Shown piece by piece: positions 59,054 to 64,000 of a DNA stretch of 64,000 nt. The DNA is from Acidobacteriota bacterium (GTDB lineage: Bacteria; Acidobacteriota; Vicinamibacteria; Vicinamibacterales; Vicinamibacteraceae). The DNA is taken from positions 1 through 64,000 of the forward strand of contig JADLFL010000008.1 in NCBI GenBank assembly GCA_020845575.1, written 5' to 3'. Under the pieces are notes generated by a model. The model was not told where the DNA came from. It did no database searches and was given only the letters and a program-made list of their open reading frames with translations. The position numbers and the translations under genes are program-made. Within the stretch, counting starts at the first letter, position 1. Each line of letters opens with the position of its first letter.

Positions 59054-61393
59054 TCATGGCGTGACGCCTCCCGGTGTGGATGGCTCGTCGCGCGTGGACT
59101 CCGAGCTCATGGCTTCCCGAAGCAGAAAGGCGCGCGCCAGCAGGTCGCGCAACTCGGGGTCACCAACGAGCAGCGAGTGCAGGCGTTCGGCGGGCACGCG
59201 CAGCACCTCGCCCGCGCGAATGACGATGACCGCCCACAGGATGCGCTGTCTGCGCTGCAGATCAGGCGCCACGAAGGAGCGTCGTGCGTGATGCACGCGA
59301 ACCACCCGCTGGGTGGTCGTACCGTCGTCGCCGATCGTCGCCACGGCCCCGGAGAGAACGACGTAGAGGGCGACCTCGGCATCGCCGGGCCGACACAGGA
59401 CATCACCGCGGTCGATGCGGCGCCGCTGCGCCACTTTCGCGATGCGCTCCAGTTGTGCGTCGGTCAACCGCGCCTGTTCGACGACGACGTTGGGCGTTTC
59501 CGCCATGTCCTCCGGCAGGTGCGTCAGCTCGTCCCGGGGATTCCAGGCGTCCACACGGGGGGGACGTGGCGGCGCTGTCTGCGCCGCTGGTGAGGCGACC
59601 GCAGACTCGCCGGAGGTCGCCAGCAACGCGGCGGCCAGCGACTGGGCGTCGTGGGCCCCGGTGTGACGCCGCCCGTTGACGAAGTAGCTGCGAGACGCAT
59701 CGACGCCGCTGGCACGAGCCGACGCGAGGTCCTCGTCGACCCTGCGCCGGTGCTGGCCTGAGCCCACCTCTCTCGCGAACCGGGGCACGTCAAGCCCCAG
59801 CGCCGTGGCGTGGTCGAGGAGATCGGCGGCGTCGAGCGGTCCTGCGTGCTGGAACAGCCGGTCGTGCATCTCCCAGAACCGGCCCTGTGCACCTGCGGCT
59901 TCGGACGCTTCGGCCGCCAGGTGCGCGTACTGCTCGGAGGGCGGGGCATGGCGAAAGACATAGCGCAGCCGGTCGCCGAATCGTTCGCTCAACTCGGCGA
60001 TGGCTCCCCAGCCCTGGAACGGTGCCCGGAAGTCACCAAAGCCAACCAGGGTGAGCGGCGCGTGCGCCGGTCCGCGGAGATGGTCACGTGCGACGTCGAC
60101 CGGCGGCTGCAGTGTCATCGATTCCGCCTGCACCTGTGGCACGCGGCGCGCCGCCAGCCACAGCAGCGAGAACCCCAGCACGCCCGCCAGCAGCGACGCC
60201 ACGAGAATCCCGACGCGCGCCTGGTCGGCGAGCGCCGGGTCGGGGATCGCGCGCCCGACGATCAGCAGCGAGATCGTGAACCCGATGCCGGTCAGAACGG
60301 CCCCACCTGCCAGTTGCAGTCTGGTCAGGCCCGGGGGAAGCTCGCCCAGCCTGAAGCCCACGGCCAGGGCGCAGCCCAGCAGGATGCCGACCGGCTTTCC
60401 CAGCACGAGCCCGGCGATGACCCCCAGCGTGACTGGGGACGCCGCGGCCGACGTCAGCGCGTCACCACCCAGCACGACGCCGGCATTCGCGACGGCGAAC
60501 AACGGGACGAAGACGTAGTCGATCCACGGCCGCCACAACGCCTGCAGTCGTTCGCCCACCGGCACCGATCGCTCGATCGACAAGCGCGCCGCGTGGGCAT
60601 GGCCGGGATGCGGGTGTTGCAGATACGTGTGGGTCAGCCGCCTGACCTCCGCGACCTCTTGCCGCCGGACCCGGTAGGCAGGCGTAATCAGCGCGATGGC
60701 CACGCCCAGCAGCGTGGCGTGGACGCCGCTCATGTACAACACGATCCACGATGCGACTGCAAGCACCAGATAGGGCGGCCCCCGCCACACGTTGACCCAC
60801 CGCAGGCCCAGCATGAGCACCACGCCCGCCGCGGCGAGCGCCAGGTATCCGAAGTGCAGGGTGTCGGTGTAGAAGATGGCGATCGCGGCCAGCGCGCCGA
60901 TATCGTCGACGACGGCGAGCGCCAGCAGAAAGACGCGCAACGGGATGGGGCAACCCCGCCCGAGGAGTGCGAGGACCCCGAGCAGGAAGGCCGTGTCGGT
61001 GGAGATCACCATGCCCCAGGCGGAGGCGGCCTCGGTGCCCCGGTTGATCAGCACATACACCAGCGCCGGCACGATCAGGCCCATGACGGCGGCCAGGATC
61101 GGCACCACCGCCCGTCGCCTGTCAGCCAATTCGCCCAGCACCAGTTCCCGCTTCACCTCCAGGCCGACGATGAAGAAGAAGAACGTCATCAGGCCGTCGT
61201 TGACCAGGTGGTGCAGACTCAGCGACAGCTCGGCACCGCCCAGGCGCACCGCGACCTCGGTGTGCCAGAACGTCGCGTAGGTGTCGCCCACGAGCGAATT
61301 CGCCCAGGCCAGGGCGGCCACGGTGCCCAGCAGCAGGAGAGCCGCAGCCATGAGCTCCGGACTCGCCAGCCTGCGCGTCATTCCTGAAACCAT
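59054..61393 (-). CDS. nhaA: NhaA Na+/H+ antiporter fused to a thioredoxin-like domain and a cNMP-binding-like domain
   Basis: A 779-residue protein from ATG 61393. Residues 1-395 are a full NhaA (FFFFIVGLEVKRELVLGEL, STDTAFLLGVLALLG, LAVVDDIGALAAIAIFYT with the DD pair, GFTISLLIVG). Residues about 425-600 form a DsbA-like domain (LTLVGFGDFRAPFQGWGAIA, AAEASEAAGAQGRFWEMHDR, SYFVNGRRHTGAHDAQSLAA), but the CxxC is replaced by APFQ and the cis-Pro region by DASRS. Residues about 650-775 resemble the CRP-like domain fused to some thioredoxin reductases (RIDRGDVLCRPGDAEVALYV, VVLSGAVATIGDDG, AGEVLRVPAERLHSLL). It exports Na+ in the inner membrane; the extra domains may sense state. Confidence 0.88.
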   Translation of the reverse strand: MVSGMTRRLASPELMAAALLLLGTVAALAWANSLVGDTYATFWHTEVAVRLGGAELSLSLHHLVNDGLMTFFFFIVGLEVKRELVLGELADRRRAVVPILAAVMGLIVPALVYVLINRGTEAASAWGMVISTDTAFLLGVLALLGRGCPIPLRVFLLALAVVDDIGALAAIAIFYTDTLHFGYLALAAAGVVLMLGLRWVNVWRGPPYLVLAVASWIVLYMSGVHATLLGVAIALITPAYRVRRQEVAEVRRLTHTYLQHPHPGHAHAARLSIERSVPVGERLQALWRPWIDYVFVPLFAVANAGVVLGGDALTSAAASPVTLGVIAGLVLGKPVGILLGCALAVGFRLGELPPGLTRLQLAGGAVLTGIGFTISLLIVGRAIPDPALADQARVGILVASLLAGVLGFSLLWLAARRVPQVQAESMTLQPPVDVARDHLRGPAHAPLTLVGFGDFRAPFQGWGAIAELSERFGDRLRYVFRHAPPSEQYAHLAAEASEAAGAQGRFWEMHDRLFQHAGPLDAADLLDHATALGLDVPRFAREVGSGQHRRRVDEDLASARASGVDASRSYFVNGRRHTGAHDAQSLAAALLATSGESAVASPAAQTAPPRPPRVDAWNPRDELTHLPEDMAETPNVVVEQARLTDAQLERIAKVAQRRRIDRGDVLCRPGDAEVALYVVLSGAVATIGDDGTTTQRVVRVHHARRSFVAPDLQRRQRILWAVIVIRAGEVLRVPAERLHSLLVGDPELRDLLARAFLLREAMSSESTRDEPSTPGGVTP

Positions 61394-61425
61394 GATGCCG
61401 TTTTCTGGCCCAAGTGAGGGTGGTG

Positions 61426-64000
61426 TCAGTGCCGCGCCCGTGTGATGGCCTTGTTCATCTCTCTGAGCCACAGGACCGAACTGGCGACCGTTGCGCAGAA
61501 CAACCAGTCCCAACCACTCAAGGCGGTCGTGCCGAACGCGCGTTGAAGGAACGGCAGGTACACGACGCAGCACTGAAGCGCCAGAGACACGCCAAGGGCG
61601 GCCCACAGCCAGCCGTTGGTCAAGAGGTGCACGAACGCGCTCTGTTGGTCGGATCGAGCGTTCACCACGTTGACCACCTGAAAGAGCATGAGCGTCGTGA
61701 ACGCCATCGTCTGGCCGTACCGCAGATCGCCGGCACCGTCGATGAGCCCCCCGGGCATCGAGGCATCGAGGACCGTCAGCGTGCCCACGGCCATGATGAT
61801 GCCGACAAAGACGATGCCGCGCCACATGCGTGCGGTGATCACCGGCTCGCCCGCTGGACGAGGGGGCTGGTGCATCAGCCCGTCATCGGGCGGATCGACG
61901 CCCAGTGCCAGCGCCGGCAGCCCGTCGGTCACCAGGTTGATCCAGAGGATCTGCGTCGCCAGGAGCGGGAGCACGACGGCGCCAGGCGTCGTTTCCAGCC
62001 CGATCTGTTTCGCCAGCAGTACCCCGAAGAACATCGTGAGGACTTCTCCGATGTTGGAGGACAGCAGGTAGCGCAGGAACTTGCGGATGTTGGCGAAGAT
62101 GGCCCGGCCCTCTTCGACCGCCGCGACGATCGTGGCGAAGTTGTCGTCGGCCAGCACGATGTCCGCCGCTTCCTTGGACACGTCGGTGCCGGTGATACCC
62201 ATCGCGATGCCGATGTCGGCTCTCTTCAACGCGGGTGCGTCGTTGACCCCGTCACCCGTCATCGCGACCACCGCACCCGTCCGGCGGAGCGCCTCGACGA
62301 TGCGCAGCTTGTGTTCCGGGTTCACGCGCGCATACACCGAGATGTTCGCGAGACGCGGTCCGACGTCGGTCGACAGCGCGTCGAGTTCAGCGCCGGTCAT
62401 GGCGCCATCGTCGTTGGCGATGCCGAGCGCTCTCGCAATGACGGCCGCCGTGCGGGGATGGTCCCCCGTAATCATCAGGGCGCGAATGCCAGCACTCTTC
62501 GCGCGCGCGACGGCCTGCTTCGCTTCGGCGCGTGGCGGGTCGATGATGCCGATGAGGCCGGCAAAGGCCAGGTTCTGCTCGAGCCGTTCATCCGGATGCC
62601 CCTCGTGTGCCGCCAGCGCGTCCGGGGGAAGCCAGCGACCCGCGACACCCAGCGTGCGCAGGGCTTGTCCGGCGAGTGCGTCGTTGGTCTCCGCGATCTG
62701 CTGCCGGCGTTCGTGCGACAGTGCTCGCGGCGTCTCGCCGACCACCTCATGCGAGCATCGCGCCAGCAGGACGTCCGGCGCGCCCTTGGTCAGCACGAGG
62801 CCGCGATGGGGTTGGTCGGTCTCGCGGTGCAGCGTGCTCATCAGCTTTCGCTCGGAGGAGAACGGCACCTCGCCGACGCGTGGCAGGCGCTCCTCGAGTC
62901 CTTCGAGGCCGGCCTTGCGCGCGGCGACGAGCAGCGCGCCTTCCGTGGGATCCCCCTGCACCGTCCATCGTCCCTCATGCTCCTGGAGCGTCGCGTTGTT
63001 GGCGCGATCGGCGACGGCGAGGGCGCGTTCGAGCTCGACGCGAAGTGGCCCGTCCACGGGTCCACCTCCGTCGCGGCGGACGTCACCGGACGGCTCGTAG
63101 CCAGAGCCGTCGAAGGTGACGCGCCCGCTGGCGGTCACCACGACCGTCACCGTCATCTCGTTCTTCGTGAGCGTGCCCGTCTTGTCGGACGCGATGACGC
63201 TGGCCGAGCCGAGCGTCTCGACCGCCGACAGGTGGCGCACGATGGCGTTGCGCCTGGCCATGCGCTGCACGCCCATCGACAGCACCGCCGTGACGACAGC
63301 GGGCAGGCCTTCGGGTACGGCGGCCACCGCCAACGCGACGCCGAGAATGAGCACATCGAACAGGCCCGCTGCGCTTCGCACATCTTCGACGATCACGATG
63401 GTCACGATCATGATCACCGCGATCGCAACCACCACTGCGCCAAGGAGCTTTCCGGTTCGGTCGAGCTCTCGCTGCAGCGGGGTGGGGTCATCGGGCGTGT
63501 GTGTCAGCAACCCCGCGATGCGCCCCATCTCCGTGTGCATGCCGGTGGCGGTCACGACGGCCGTGCCATGACCGTAGGTCGCGGCGGTGCCGCTGAACAC
63601 CATGTTGTCGCGGTCCCCGAGTGGTACCTCGTCGGCAATCGGCGCGGGATCCTTGGTGACCGGCAGGCTCTCGCCGGTCAGCGCGGCTTCGGCCGTCTGC
63701 AGCGCGGCTGACTCGATCAGACGCGCGTCGGCGGCGATCGTGTCTCCTTCCTCGATCAGCATGAGGTCGCCTGGCACGAGGTCGGCGGCCGGGATGCTCC
63801 GGCGCGCTCCGTCTCGGATGACGGTGGCATCCGCTGCCGACATCGCCCGAAGCGCGGCCACGGCCGCCTCGGCGCGCGACTCCTGGATGTAGCCCATCGT
63901 CGCGTTCAGCAGAACGACGGCGAAGATGGCGAGCGCCTCGTACGGGAGTGCCGCATCACGCTCGTAGGCCCACAGACCCGCCGAGATCGCGGTGGCCACA
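61426..64000 (-). CDS. P-type cation ATPase (type II, Ca2+/cation-like), truncated by window edge
   Basis: At least 857 residues; the N-terminus lies beyond base 64000. The A-domain has TGESLPVTK. The ion site in M4 is VALAVAAVPEGLPAVV. The P-domain has DKTGTLTKNEM and MTGDGVNDAPALKRADIGIA; the N-domain has KGAPDVLL. M5-M6 read NIGEVLTMFFG and TQILWINLVTDGLPALALG, as in SERCA/PMA1-like bacterial pumps. It moves Ca2+ or another cation out of the cytosol using ATP. It is 32 bases upstream of the nhaA fusion on the same strand, so a joint ion-homeostasis operon is likely. Confidence 0.93.
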   Translation of the reverse strand, partial: VATAISAGLWAYERDAALPYEALAIFAVVLLNATMGYIQESRAEAAVAALRAMSAADATVIRDGARRSIPAADLVPGDLMLIEEGDTIAADARLIESAALQTAEAALTGESLPVTKDPAPIADEVPLGDRDNMVFSGTAATYGHGTAVVTATGMHTEMGRIAGLLTHTPDDPTPLQRELDRTGKLLGAVVVAIAVIMIVTIVIVEDVRSAAGLFDVLILGVALAVAAVPEGLPAVVTAVLSMGVQRMARRNAIVRHLSAVETLGSASVIASDKTGTLTKNEMTVTVVVTASGRVTFDGSGYEPSGDVRRDGGGPVDGPLRVELERALAVADRANNATLQEHEGRWTVQGDPTEGALLVAARKAGLEGLEERLPRVGEVPFSSERKLMSTLHRETDQPHRGLVLTKGAPDVLLARCSHEVVGETPRALSHERRQQIAETNDALAGQALRTLGVAGRWLPPDALAAHEGHPDERLEQNLAFAGLIGIIDPPRAEAKQAVARAKSAGIRALMITGDHPRTAAVIARALGIANDDGAMTGAELDALSTDVGPRLANISVYARVNPEHKLRIVEALRRTGAVVAMTGDGVNDAPALKRADIGIAMGITGTDVSKEAADIVLADDNFATIVAAVEEGRAIFANIRKFLRYLLSSNIGEVLTMFFGVLLAKQIGLETTPGAVVLPLLATQILWINLVTDGLPALALGVDPPDDGLMHQPPRPAGEPVITARMWRGIVFVGIIMAVGTLTVLDASMPGGLIDGAGDLRYGQTMAFTTLMLFQVVNVVNARSDQQSAFVHLLTNGWLWAALGVSLALQCCVVYLPFLQRAFGTTALSGWDWLFCATVASSVLWLREMNKAITRARH

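Overview
This 64 kb window is GC-rich bacterial chromosome. It carries about 45 genes, one tRNA (Asn) and one SRP RNA. No rRNA, prophage, intact insertion sequence or CRISPR array was seen. Gene content fits an Acidobacteriota of the Vicinamibacteria / subdivision 6 type: an Oar-like TonB receptor, Tat-exported DUF1501 and DUF1800 proteins, many secreted M28, DUF885 and beta-lactamase-fold hydrolases, and PQQ sugar dehydrogenases. That placement is inferred from gene content, not from a phylogenetic marker.

Layout. 1-3.2 kb: a 5'-truncated DUF1501 protein overlapping a 5'-nucleotidase-like lipoprotein. 3.3-14 kb (minus strand): FMN reductase, a large secreted glycosidase-like protein, a ceramidase-domain protein, a clan GH-A glycosidase fused to a META domain, an M28 peptidase and an Oar-like TonB receptor. 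14.2-17.6 kb: glycerophosphodiester phosphodiesterase, DUF2218, PQQ dehydrogenase with a cytochrome c tail. 17.6-22.2 kb: ArsC/Spx-like protein, amidohydrolase, DUF488, a patch of decayed toxin-antitoxin genes, and a Na+/H+ antiporter-like protein. 22.5-28.9 kb: tRNA-Asn, ArsR regulator, a TIM-barrel isomerase-like protein, two membrane proteins, and the housekeeping block ffs-dnaX-ybaB-recR. 28.9-38.2 kb: nitrilase-superfamily protein, metallophosphatase, a secreted unknown, then DUF1800-DUF1501-outer-membrane barrel-cupredoxin-secreted unknown. 38.2-41.6 kb: FrnE-like DsbA protein with an LLM oxidoreductase, a second toxin-antitoxin graveyard, and a SpoU methyltransferase. 41.7-53.6 kb: DUF885 peptidase, RraA-like plus enolase-superfamily pair, serine hydrolase, RCC1 protein, Uma2 protein, a multi-pass membrane protein with a cupin, and a second PQQ dehydrogenase. 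53.9-64 kb: Zn alcohol dehydrogenase, two tandem M28 peptidases, then an NhaA-thioredoxin-cNMP fusion beside a P-type ATPase that runs off the window.

The most notable signals are not whole new genes. Two otherwise intact genes (TonB receptor, amidohydrolase) each carry one in-frame TAG. Two loci hold decayed toxin-antitoxin modules (VapC/HipA and AbiEi/AbiEii) fused to other gene fragments. Intergenic gaps carry 7-bp-period tandem repeats of three sequence families, a shared 15-mer palindrome in three copies, and a (TAGCTA)5 array. About a dozen genes have a TAnnnT box only 5-8 nt before the start codon, which suggests common leaderless transcription. Several near-perfect palindromes look like operators. 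One transporter combines NhaA, a cysteine-less thioredoxin-like domain and a cNMP-binding-like domain.
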